Position numbers and translations under genes: made by a program
NCBI GenBank assembly: GCA_012861695.1
Contig: JAAOOA010000026.1
Location: 15,695,937 to 15,759,936, forward strand
DNA length: 64,000 nt
DNA from: Trematomus loennbergii
Lineage: Eukaryota > Chordata > Actinopteri > Perciformes > Nototheniidae
Reading direction: 5' to 3'
Notes under the pieces: model-generated
What the model was told of the DNA's origin: nothing
The model's database searches: none
What the model saw: the letters and a program-made list of their open reading frames with translations, nothing else
In this document: piece by piece, positions 1 through 10,904 of the stretch
Layout of the letters: each line of letters begins with the position of its first letter
Position numbering within the stretch: the first letter of the stretch is position 1

Positions 1-308
1 ACTCTAATTATATTCCTTATACTGTATATCATCAACTACTGACTTGTTTTCTCCATCTCCGGCTTCAATACTGTATTCCACGGTTGCCATGGTAAGGCTT
101 TTTACATGAACATCCTGCTGTCAGGGGAGAAAGCATTTCAACCCAACCCTGTCACCTAGAAATTAAATGTATGCACTACTAATTACAGCAAGGGCATTTT
201 GACAGAAAGATAATATAAAGCTGTCCCTTTCAAATTAACATGACGAGTACATTTTATAATTGAACGCCAAGACGAAAAAAGCTCCTATTTATGTGTATGC
301 ACGTATAA

Positions 309-409
309 GGCAAGCAAGGCAAGGCAAGGCAAGGCAAGGCAAGGCAAGGCAAGGCAAGCAAGGCAAGGCGGCAAGGCAAGGCAGGCAAGGCAAGGCAAGG
401 CAAGGCAAG
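309..409. repeat. AAGGC-type pentanucleotide microsatellite
   Basis: Imperfect tandem AAGGC/GGCAA units with a few slipped units (GGCGGC, GGCAGG). The array sits directly at the 3' end of the minus-strand LINE that starts at 410, so it is probably the element's short tandem tail, (GCCTT)n on the LINE strand, that later expanded. The open frame across it (260-490) is a by-product of the repeat and not a gene. Confidence 0.9.
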
Positions 410-1579
410 TTTATTTATCTAGCACCTTTCAACACAAAGCAATTCAAAGTGCTTTACAAAAATGGAAGACATTATGAAAATGGCATTTAAAATTAGTCAT
501 TAAAAAGAAAAGATAATAAAATAAACATTAAAAGAAAAAATACATGGATAAAAGTTAAAAGTAACAGTGCAGTTTACGATGTGAATAGTTCAATTAAAAG
601 CAGCGGCAAAAAGAAAAGTCTTCAGCCTGGATTTAAAAGTAGTAAGAGTTGCAGCGGACCTGCAGGTTTCTGGGAGTTTGTTCCAGATATTTGGAGCATA
701 ATAACTGAATGCTGCTTCTCCATGTTTAGTTCTGACTCTGGGGACAGAAAGCTGACCAGTCCCTGAAGACCTGAGAGACCTGGATGGTTCATAATTTAGC
801 AGTAGGTCAGACATGTATTTTGGGCCTAAACCATTCAAAGCTTTATAAACCAGCAGCAGTATTTTGAAATCTATTCTTTGACACACAGGAACCCAGTGTA
901 AGGACTTCAGAACAGGAGTGATGTGATCCACTTTCTTAGTGTTAGTGAGGACTCGAGCAGCGGCGTTCTGAATTAGCTGCAGCTTTCTAATAGATTTTTT
1001 AGTGAGACCTGTAAAGACACCATTACAGTAGTCGAGTCTACTGAAGATAAAAGCATGGACAAGTTTTTCCAAATCCTGCTGTGACATTAGTCTTTAATCC
1101 TAGATATGTTCTTTAGGTGATAGTAGGCTGACTTAGTAACTGTTTTAATGTGACTGTTGAAACTCAGGTCAGAGTCCATGACTACACCTAGATTTCTGGC
1201 TTTATCTGTTGTTTTGAACATTGCAGACTGAAGCTCAGCGCTAACTTTTATACGTTCTGCCTTGGCTCCAAAAACCATTACCTCAGTTTTATCTTTGTTT
1301 AATTGGAGAAAGTTCTGACACATCCAGTCATTGATTTGTTCAATGCACTTACTCAGTGTTTGAATTGGAGCATAATCTCCTGGTGAAATTGTTACGTAAA
1401 TTTGTGTGTCATCCGCATAGCTATGGTAACTTATTTGTTGTTTTTCATTATCTGAGCCAGTGGTAGCATGTAGATGTTAAAGAGAAGAGGCCCCAAGATG
1501 GAGCCTTGAGGTACCCCACATGTCATATTTGTCAACTCAGATGTGTATTTACCTATAGAAACAAAGTTTTTTCTGTCCT
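410..1579 (-). mobile_element. L2/Rex-like LINE, 3' half (reverse transcriptase end and 3' tail)
   Basis: Remnant of a non-LTR retrotransposon read on the minus strand. The translation contains a GVPQGSILGPLLFNIY block (about 1535-1470) and the catalytic YADD motif (about 1425-1400). These are followed by the LNKDKTEVMVFG block (1300-1260), the LGVVMDSDLSFNSHIK block (about 1180-1140) and the C-terminal segment HAFIFSRLDYCNGVFTGL...HWVPV...NIWNKLPE (1060-600). The 3' untranslated tail at 410-470 (minus-strand copy of AAGTTTATTTATCTAGCACC) ends in the AAGGC array. At least one frameshift lies near 1087. The 5' portion continues at 3033-3205 beyond a transposon insertion. Such elements copy themselves through target-primed reverse transcription; this copy is 5'-truncated and interrupted, hence inactive. 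Clade assignment (L2 versus Rex1) is by resemblance only. Confidence 0.85.
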
Positions 1580-3032
1580 TTAACCCCTTTGGAGTCGACC
1601 GTCACGCCGGCGTGATCAGATCACATGACCTGTTCAAGCCGGTGCCGCATAAAAACAACAGTCCGGACAACATTGCCGTGTGTTTCTGTCGAAAGTGCTG
1701 GCTTGAAACTATATGCCAGTCTTTGTTTCATGCAAAAAGACCCAGTAAACACGGAGATACGATGATATAAAGTTAATAGAAATATATTTAAAAGTATGAA
1801 AAATGGAAGCACATATTTTAATATCTTTGCCGTATTTTATCATTTTACGAAACGGAAAATACTGGAAACTGTAGATCCTGCTCAACAGGATGTATGTGTG
1901 TGTGTGTTTCCGTCGAAAGTACTGGCTTGAAACTATATGCCAGTCTTTGTTTCATGCAAAAAGACCCAGTAAACACGGAGATACGATGACATAAAGTTAA
2001 TACAAATATATTTCAAAAGTATGAAAAATGGAAACACATATTTTAATATCTTCGCCGTTTTTTTATAATTTTACAAAACGGAAAATACTGGAAACTGTAG
2101 ATCCTGCTCAACAGGATGTATTTACCAGGGAGGGGGTGAGGTAATCAGGTAAACGGAGTGATATGTAACGAGATAAAGAGGGACGGCGGGAACCAAAGAG
2201 AGACGGCAGGGAATGGAGAGAGACGAAGATATACGAAGACAGGCGGCGGGCGGCGGGCGAAGAGAGACGGCGATTGAAGTAAAGTGACAGACAAACATTG
2301 AGAATTTAGATATAGTTAGATAGATTTAGAGTTTTGAAGATTCAACTATGATGAAGAGAACTCTGAACGTGAGTCAAGCTATAAGCTTGTTTTTTGACAT
2401 GGAGGAGGAGGAGGAGGGAGGAGCCTGTGATGTTGCCCTCTGTTGACAGAAACTGCTTTGAAGCGTGGCACAGATAAAGACAGAAAAAACAGATTTTTGT
2501 ACATAATGTGTATATATATATATTTGTATTATATTTATAATAACACTTTTGCCTTATCAGAATGAAATCCAATGTACATTATTTAAGCTTTTAAATGTTT
2601 TGTTGTGCCTACTGTGTCACTGTTGACAGAACTTGAGAAATTAGGAAAAAAGCCTATGGATACACCTGTTATTTGTTCATAAAATGTGTATATAGGTTCA
2701 TGCTACCTCAATCAAACTTTCACATTATCATAGTGACATCCCATGTATATATTTCCAGCTTTCAAATGGTTTCGTTGTGCATGTTTGTGTTACCTATATA
2801 AAAAATAATATCATTTTCAAAATCCGTTTTTACATTTTTTTGTGATTTTGGGTCCAAAATGTTCATATAGTATCTCAAAATGAAAAAATAACTATCAGGT
2901 TATATAGGTGAGGTTGTCCTTAAAAAAAAGATACCAAACATTGACATGCCAAACATTTCTTAATGGGGTTTAGTAAGACAAATCAAAAGTATGCGAAAAC
3001 GGCCAAATTAGCCCAGGACTCCAAAGGGTTAA
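1580..3032. mobile_element. Non-autonomous piggyBac-like DNA transposon (with TTAA target duplication)
   Basis: A 1,445-bp insertion (1584-3028) lies between two TTAA copies at 1580-1583 and 3029-3032. Its ends are inverted repeats, CCCCTTTGGAGTC on the left and GACTCCAAAGGG on the right. A TTAA duplication with CCC-starting ends is the hallmark of the piggyBac superfamily. No transposase frame of useful length is present, so it would need a transposase in trans. It carries an internal tandem duplication (1681-2124) and a perfect short palindrome, GTGATC-A-GATCAC, around 1612-1624. It splits a LINE reverse transcriptase frame; the LINE frame is in register across the junction if one TTAA is retained, which independently supports the boundaries. 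Confidence 0.85.
1681..2124. repeat. Tandem duplication, unit about 224 bp, inside the piggyBac-like element
   Basis: The segment starting TGTTTCTGTCGAAAGTGCTG at 1681 recurs starting TGTTTCCGTCGAAAGTACTG at 1905, giving a period of 224 bp. Both copies end with ATCCTGCTCAACAGGATGTA. They differ at roughly a dozen positions plus small indels, so the duplication is older than the microsatellites nearby. CCTGCTCAACAGG within each unit is itself a small hairpin-like palindrome. Confidence 0.9.
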
Positions 3033-3205
3033 GTAGGACTCAAACCAATTTAGAACTGTTGCCGAAAGTCCCACCCAGTTTTCTAGTCGGTCTAGTAATA
3101 TGTTGTGGTCAACAGTATCAAACGCAGCACTGAGATCTAATAATACTAACACTGAAGTTCTGCCACTGTCTGTGTTTAAGTGGATGTCATTGAAGACCTT
3201 TACAA
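3033..3205 (-). mobile_element. LINE, upstream reverse transcriptase fragment (other side of the insertion)
   Basis: The minus-strand translation gives the conserved reverse transcriptase segment LVKVFNDIHLNTDSG, then VLVLLDLSAAFDTVDHNILL, then VLNWFESYL. The AFDTVDH block contains the first catalytic aspartate region of LINE reverse transcriptases. It joins directly to the 410-1579 fragment once the TTAA-flanked insertion is removed. Homology fades at about 3205, consistent with the 5' truncation typical of LINE insertions. Confidence 0.85.
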
Positions 3206-6200
3206 GAGCAAATAAGAGAAGTATAAGAGAAATGGATTTATTTTGTATTGTAACTTGAAGTATTGCACAGCACATATTTACCCAAGTGCTGGAAACAACA
3301 TTGGCAGTGAATATATTTCAGTAAGAAATACCTATAAAATGTACTTGGCAAAACATTTTTATGTATAAACCCATCTTTACTTGTGGACCTTGAAAGACAA
3401 AAAAAACCTCTCCTATAATCTGACAAACATAACAGTGAGTAAATAGTTGAATCACAACTCATGGTGAGATATATTATTCATAATCTAGTAGCTACTGATT
3501 TTTTTCAAACGTTCCCCCATCTGTTTACTTTTGATTTTGAAGCCGCACATATCAATATATTTATATTGACAATGGATCAAATAACTGTCTGCCCTGAGCA
3601 ATGCGCTGCTCATAGTGAAAAACAGTCAAAAATTGATCCCTCAGTATTGATATGTTCTTCAGAGCGGTCTAGGTTTTTTTCCCCAAGAGTTTTTAGGCTC
3701 TGCTTTTCAATGTCCAGCCTTATCGTCCTCAATTTGTTGCAGCAGTATCAGGCAGCTGATTCAATACCACAACATCCACATGGCAGGCGGGACATCATGC
3801 TTTCTAAAACCCAGATATTTCATCCGGCGATGGTGGAGACCAAAACAGAGCTAAAATGGGAGGGAATATTGGATTTCTATTCATAAGGTTGACAGACAAA
3901 TATGTCCAAATGAATGATTATGTTTGGTTACATTGGGATAAGCTCAGGCTTTATTGTGTTCCAGGGCTATATGTTTGACCTATGTACTGAATAGATTGAA
4001 CTATAATGAAATTCATCATAGACGTATAATTCAACACTATACTACAACTCAGTGATTACATGAGAAGCTGCCCCTATACTAACAAGGCTGTCATGTCCTC
4101 ATAGAACTACAAGTGGGTCTGTTAAATAATTAAACCTAATTCAATTGACTTTATTACAGACCACAGAATAGGGTTGCTTTTTAAAGCACCAGAAAATTGG
4201 TCACATTTTTACTCTACGCTGTTTCATTACATGACCTTTTACTTACAATTCATATGATTTTGTGTTTGTTTGTTATGACACATATAATATGACATAAGGC
4301 TCCCTGGTTCAGCTTTTCCTCCACTGCTCTCGGATGCCTTTTTTAAAATAGAGTGTAATCCCATAATACACCATTTCATGCAGGGAAATTATTATTATTA
4401 TATGTGTGTTTTTCTAGAGGGCTCTTGCTTTTATGAACAAAATGTGTTCTTTCAAGTGTGATAAACTTTGACTTTGCCTTTGTACTTTATTCTGTTTTGG
4501 GAACAATCCACGGTGTTTAAAAGACTTAATTTTGGCTTCCCTGTCGTGGCCTCAAGTGACATATCCAAGTTCTCGTTTTATGGTAATGTTTATTACAGCT
4601 TCTAGAAATGCCTTTTGACCAAAGGGGTGGGACCCTTTTCATGATGTTTTCAACAAAGTCAGCTTATTCTATAGGCCTCTCCTTTTACTTTGAGCAGAAT
4701 TTGCTGCCCAGAAGTACCGAGCCAGCCCTTCTCCCCTGAATGAAAGCAGAAGATGCTCACAGCCAACAAGTAATATCCTATGAGACTTTGCTCTCCAAGC
4801 AAGTTTTGATTTCAGAGCCTTAATGCGTATTCCTCTCCACTAACATTGGCATATTTTAAGTTTCATGTTTTTTTGCCTTTTTCGACTGTTAAACAATTGC
4901 TGTAAAAACTGAGGTATAACAGTTCAAAGAATTACCTCGGTCGTGTAAAATCCCCCGCAGCCTCCAAGGGTTTTCAGATGCCGGTCAAGGCTGCACTGGT
5001 TATTCAGAAGAATATTTGTTTTGTTATCTGTTTTTTTTTAATACAGATCTGACCTGTTACCAGATTGAAGCTTTGAATTTACTTCCGTCCCAGTTCATTG
5101 ATGGTGATTTTGAAAACGATTCAAATGGAAAATGTTACTTTGAAAGATGCGGCAAGCATTTTAAATGAATTGCCTGTCAAGTGAAAGAAAATTAATCAGA
5201 ATAACAAACATTGCAAACTGAATTGGCTTTCAGGGATGAACTCAACAAGATAGCCGTTCATAAAACTGAAGTGGTAAGAATCACCCACCAGAAACAGTAT
5301 AAATGTTCCAGTTTCTGAAGACATGGTCCAACAGTGACACAAACTCGATGACAAACTAGGGATAAAGAATATTAGCAAAACACTCCTTTTCTCCGTCTCT
5401 GTTTCTCCATATTTTATGTATAATAACTGAAGTCTTGACTATTCAGGAGTATAATGTTGCTCCAGTTTCTCAGCCTCTTTTTCTCCATTGAAAATTGTAC
5501 CATTAAATAACCCAGTATCCTAGAAATGATGTTCTTACACCTCACAATTTGCCAACACTCAGTTCTGATGCAGGAGGAGCCCTTTATGCTGAGAGGCAGA
5601 AAGTGTGGGTGTGCAGGTCGGGATGCTTGATAAACGTGTAGCGTGTTTGACTTGAATTTAAATTCACCTTCCATCCTTTAAATAAATCCTTACCACAATC
5701 TTTCCTTAAGATTGATCAAGTGATTTAGCTCCCTAATCTTTGAATAACGCATAATTGGACGTTCTGCAGATTGGAAAAAAAGTGCACTATAGGGTTTATT
5801 AACAATAGGGTTTAATAAACAATGGTTGTATTAGAGTACTTTGCCATCTACATCACTCTGACAAAGTAATTAAACTCTGGGGCTAAGACTCCTAAACGCT
5901 GATCATACATATTAAATTACCAGTTGTTCTCGAATGCCTCGGGCTACGGTGATTTTGGTTTTGTGTGTGTCTGGGTGTGTGTGTGGGAGGGAAACCAAGA
6001 GAGCTATTATTAAATTAAGGCTAAATGAGTTTTGGTTTTGGAACTTTTCAACTATCCTCCCCATGCAATGCGCTCTCGCTGGGTGCCCACACATACTAAA
6101 GAGCAGGTGAACTTTGAGTAGGAATCCTCCCACTCTTGTTAAGCACAGCGCCCTGGCATTCAACTCACATTACGAGGTGAGTAAAACTATTCAATGTACA

Positions 6201-6335
6201 TTCCCAAAGATATTGAAGTGACTGTTATTTTTTATATTTGATTATTGTGCTTTTATCTTAATGTGTGCATATATGTATAAATGTGTCTGTTCATTGTGTA
6301 TATATAGGATATACATATTTTATAAATATTTGTAT
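3206..6335. other. Intergenic stretch, no gene recognised
   Basis: AT-rich single-copy-looking sequence. Frames up to 141 codons (3461-3886 +) show no recognisable domain, no biased composition and no convincing splice sites. No repeat family recognised. Confidence 0.5.
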
Positions 6336-6339
6336 ATAT

Positions 6340-6437
6340 ATTTGTATTTTTGTATTCGGGATTGTAGGAAACGGTATTCCGATCTCTCTGTCTGTACACA
6401 CAAACTGAAAGATTGACAATAAAGTTGACTTTTGACA
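6340..6437 (+). repeat. LINE 3'-end remnant
   Basis: The segment with GGTATTCCGATCTCTCTGTC, then TGTACACACAAACTGAAAGA, then TTGACAATAAAGTTGACTTT resembles the 3' ends of teleost L2/Maui-type LINEs, which finish with a 'GACAATAAAGTTGACTT' motif. No coding part is attached, so it is a 5'-truncated fragment. Confidence 0.6.
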
Positions 6438-7330
6438 TTTTGGGTTGCCATATTCTGAGCCCAAACTAATGTGAATGATCCGTTTGGTTGGTGCAGTGTT
6501 AATAAATTCATGAAGTTTTCCAATTCTGAAACTTTTACAAGTTCGGCTCACTGTGAAATAGTTCCTGGGTAGTTTTTCACCTCTGAAACTTTGTTTCTAT
6601 ATGACTAAGAGATGACAATCCTCCAATCTGTTATGTATAACAAATGCATCCCATCCTATCATACCAGGCTATATGGAGTATTTCCAAATGTCCTGATGGC
6701 CAGTCTGACAGAACGTGTGTGCAGGTATCCTCTACAGTATGTGCCTGTCAGTGAGCCTTTCAAAAAGACAACCTAGAACCTCTCGGTGAAAGCAATCAGA
6801 TGGCTGGAGAGTTATAATATCCTCTGAGGGGCTTCCCCCCCGGGGGGTTGACTGACAGGATGGAATATTTTGTTATTCCTCTGCAATTTCACCTGTGAAG
6901 ATTAAGTGGCTGACTATAACCAGTGAGATATGGATCCATCTTTTTCCAACCTGTGTACTTCGCCTAGTAAAAAGACACACTCACCTGATATTTTTGTAAT
7001 CCCAATTCATATTTAAAGAATTATTCCAATAAACTATATTCACCACATATTTTCGCCTATTGCTGGTACAAATCTAGTAGATTGGGGCCAGTATTTACCC
7101 TGTTTTTACTTCCCAAATTAACACTGGAGTAACACATTCACTCTTTTACATTATGAAATAGGTAGACGGTTGATACAAACACAAATTAGATAAGAAGACT
7201 ACGTCAGAGAAGAAAGCTTTAGGACAAAGACTGGCAACAAAAGGAAACTGCTTGCATGTCTCTGTAAAGGTTAAATACATGTCCCACCTGCACATCTACA
7301 GCTCACTAATTAAGACATTGTTTCTTGTTA
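6438..7330. other. Intergenic stretch, nothing recognised
   Basis: No gene, structured repeat or regulatory site could be supported. A short CCCCCCCGGGGGG palindromic run occurs near 6836-6848. Confidence 0.5.
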
Positions 7331-7334
7331 GTTT

Positions 7335-7945
7335 AATCCATTAAAATCCAAAAGTCAATCTTGGTGTTACGTTCAATTTAACCCTCTCTTTTGATCCGCA
7401 CATACAATATCACCAAGATCCTTCTTCCTCCTACGCAACATACTGTAGCTTGAATAAGGTATTTTTTTTTTTGTAAATCTGCTGTTGATGCAGAGATCAT
7501 AATTCATGCCTTTGAATCATCCAGACTGAATTATTTGTATGTTTTGGCTGTGATGCCTACTGTGTTCTGGTACTACAAATCTTCAATGCCTGAGAATGCT
7601 GCGAGACTCTAAACTAAAACTAGGAACTTTAGCCACATTACATCTGTTTTAGCTCTCCTATACAGGCTTCCTGACCATTTCAGATCAGACTTTAAGGGGC
7701 TTGAATTTACTTACCAAATTATGTGCAAGCCCATTCTTTCCTGAATCTCCTTAAATCTAAAACTCTAAAATTAGGACTCTCTTCTCTTAGAGTACAGGGT
7801 TCCTGTCTGTCCCCAGAGTGAAGAAGTTAAAGCCTTTTTTCTATTATACTGCCTTCTTATTGAATAATCTTCCAAAGAAAATCTGAATTCTGTTGTGGCC
7901 TTTCAAACGCCATCTCTTTGCTTTAACTTTCAATTACTTCCCTAT
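7335..7945 (+). mobile_element. Strongly decayed L2-like LINE (C-terminal reverse transcriptase region)
   Basis: Read on the plus strand across several frameshifts and stops, this stretch still matches the same LINE landmarks as the 410-1579 element. NLGVTFNLTLSFDPHIQYH at about 7361-7417 corresponds to the 'LGV..D..LSF..HI' block. DAEIIIHAFESSRLNYL (7487-7540) corresponds to 'D.EKLIHAFI.SRLDYCN'. HITSVLALLYRLP (about 7640-7680) corresponds to 'HITPVL.SLHWLP'. The many lesions imply an old insertion. Confidence 0.7.
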
Positions 7946-8610
7946 TCTTTCATTATCCAGCTGGCAGGTCAGTCTCAGTCTCAATGTATTATTTAAGCCA
8001 GGTAGTTACAGTCCTTGTTTGGCCTGCCAATGAGATAATATTAACTTCCTGAAAGCCACCGTGTCCCACAAGAGTAGCTGTGCAGCTCTCACTCACTCAC
8101 TGTCTCCATTCCCTCTCCCTCTTTCCTTCTTTAAACTCGGGCTTCTCCGTGCTGGACCAGCCAGAGAAGAGACTCTCTCTGTCTGTGTTTCATTCCACTT
8201 ATCAGATCTGGATCTCCATCCTCCAGGATATTCATCTTCATTCAGCCTCTCTGTCTCTTTCTCTCTGTCAGGTTCACATACCATGGCCAGAGTCATGAAC
8301 CGTTTGCTGTTCTCTTGTGGGAGGCATCACTGCACTCAGAGTGTTTGTGAGCTTTTGTCTGAAACTTCATGCTTGGAAGGTCGCAGACACACGCTTGTTC
8401 ATGTTCGAGTTATGCATCCTTTTGGTCATGTGGATTGACTGTATTCTATTACGTTGGTCTATTCTGAACACAAGATCAATTGCATGGCTGTCTATCCTGG
8501 GAGAAGGATACATCCTCAGTTCCTTTCCTAAAGGGTTTCTCCATTTCTGACCTGTTAAATCGTTTTTGTTGGGGGGTAGGGTTTTTCTTCAGCTAAAGTG
8601 AGTGTCTAAA
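7946..8610. other. CT-rich intergenic stretch
   Basis: Between the decayed LINE and the next element the plus strand is pyrimidine-rich (8080-8270, many CTCTCT and CTTTCT runs). This creates long overlapping open frames in several phases, none of which looks like a protein. No gene is supported. Confidence 0.5.
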
Positions 8611-9507
8611 GCCCCTTTCACACCAACGCGGTTCCCGTTCTAGCTCTTCTGGTTCGGAACCGGTTTTCTCTTTCAGCCCCCGTTCTGTTCACACCGCCCA
8701 GAGCCCGACTGGTGCTGCCGCGGCTGCGTCATGATGTCACGTTTATGTCGCTGATTTTTTTCCCCAACGGCGCTCACAACAACAACAATGGGGGACTGCG
8801 TTGGGTCGATGATCGTTTTGCTTTTAATCATACGAAGCCAGATTAAATTAAATAACTACTTCTCAACCCTTGTACTTTTCTCCAGAGTGCCGTGGTTCAT
8901 TGTTTATTAATGTGTTTCAGCGGCATTTACCGAGTGCTGTTATGAAAGTTTAACTAATCTTAACTTGTTGCTATCCTATTGTGGCATAAGCCGTTTTCTA
9001 CAGGCACATTTTACCGGCGTATTTTTCATTATGATTCTACTTGTGATAGTCGGACATGACAACCTGTGCAGCCCATGTATTGATTCCATCCGATAGCTGC
9101 TATAATACAAAACAAAACGTGTGCCTGCTCTCCACAATGATCAATAACAGCGAACGGATGGTCAAAGTAATACAAATAAACAGAATCACACAAAGCCTGG
9201 TTAGTGTTGCCTGACTTTATAAAGTGTGTGGTTGCGTTCTAGTCACTTTGCTCAGCGCTACTGCTTGTTACAACTTTTATTTGCCGTAGGCTACCCGCCA
9301 TAAACTGTAGCTCAGGTTGATCCCGCCCCTGCCCCCACCTCCGACGTAAGCGGTTCTTGCTTCTAGACCGACCATTTTTTGGAGCTTGGTAAGAACCGGT
9401 TTTCGGGGAAAAGAGCCGGCTCTGCTGCGGTGTGAACAGGAACAAACGGTGCTTATCAGGCTCTAGCTCCGAACCGGCCCTGGAACCGTGTTGGTGTGAA
9501 AGGGGCA
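8610..9507. mobile_element. Non-autonomous terminal-inverted-repeat transposon (about 0.9 kb, possibly Harbinger-type)
   Basis: The left end reads AGCCCCTTTCACACCAACGC and the right end is its near-perfect inverted copy (GTGTTGGTGTGAAAGGGGCA). The inverted similarity extends inward with mismatches: GGTTCGGAACCGGTTTTC near 8650 against AAGAACCGGTTTTCGGGG near 9390 and CTCTAGCTCCGAACCGG near 9462. Both ends abut a TAA trinucleotide (8607-8609 left, 9508-9510 right), which would fit the 3-bp TWA target preference of PIF/Harbinger elements. No transposase frame is present. Superfamily assignment is an inference; the inverted-repeat structure is directly visible. Confidence 0.75.
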
Positions 9508-9510
9508 TAA

Positions 9511-10510
<1,000 letters not shown>

Positions 10511-10834
10511 TCCCATTAAAGTGCAGCTACAACACCCCAAAACCCACACACTCCGCAGGCAACTGTCACAGTTCATTCATGTTAATATTACAAGTCATTT
10601 TGTATTCTGCCACAGCAGCTTACAGCTAATTATATGTCTCATAAATCATATATATCTTCAATAATTTGCATTTCATTAAATATTCCACACTGAATAAAAT
10701 CACTCTATAAAAGGTCGATGCATTTACAGTGGCTCTTATTATGTGACCATTACCTTTAATTTCCATAATTCATGTTCGGGCTGTATGAACAGAAGCGCTC
10801 GTTGACATTAGCTAAGGTTTCTCTGGGGTCTTAC

Positions 10835-10904
10835 CTGTGCAAAGGAAGAGGAGCGCGGTGATTCCCACGCACAGAAACAGTCCCATGTCTCGCCTTGGAC
10901 CCAT
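10835..10904 (-). CDS. Probable first coding exon encoding a signal peptide (gene unidentified)
   Basis: On the minus strand an ATG at 10904-10902 in a good context (A at -3, G at +4) opens MGPRRDMGLFLCVGITALLF, followed by LCT and a split codon. It ends at a consensus splice donor, CACAG|GTAAGACC, at 10835/10834 (phase 1). The order is basic residues, a hydrophobic core of about 14 residues, then small/polar residues: a classic secretory signal peptide. A lone signal-peptide exon followed by a long intron is typical of vertebrate cell-surface or secreted proteins, including adhesion molecules and receptors. The remaining exons must lie to the left on the minus strand or beyond position 1; I found none within 1-10,834, so the intron would exceed 10 kb. 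I do not recognise the gene. Confidence 0.55.

Noticed and set aside
260..490. 76-codon frame rich in Arg-Gln-Gly-Lys
   Set aside because: Produced by the AAGGC microsatellite; no start context or homology.
3461..3886. 141-codon frame
   Set aside because: Longest uninterrupted frame in the left intergenic DNA, but amino-acid composition and lack of recognisable motifs do not support a gene.
8061..8550. 125-codon and overlapping frames on the plus strand
   Set aside because: Pyrimidine-rich low-complexity sequence open in several phases and on both strands; no splice or domain signal.
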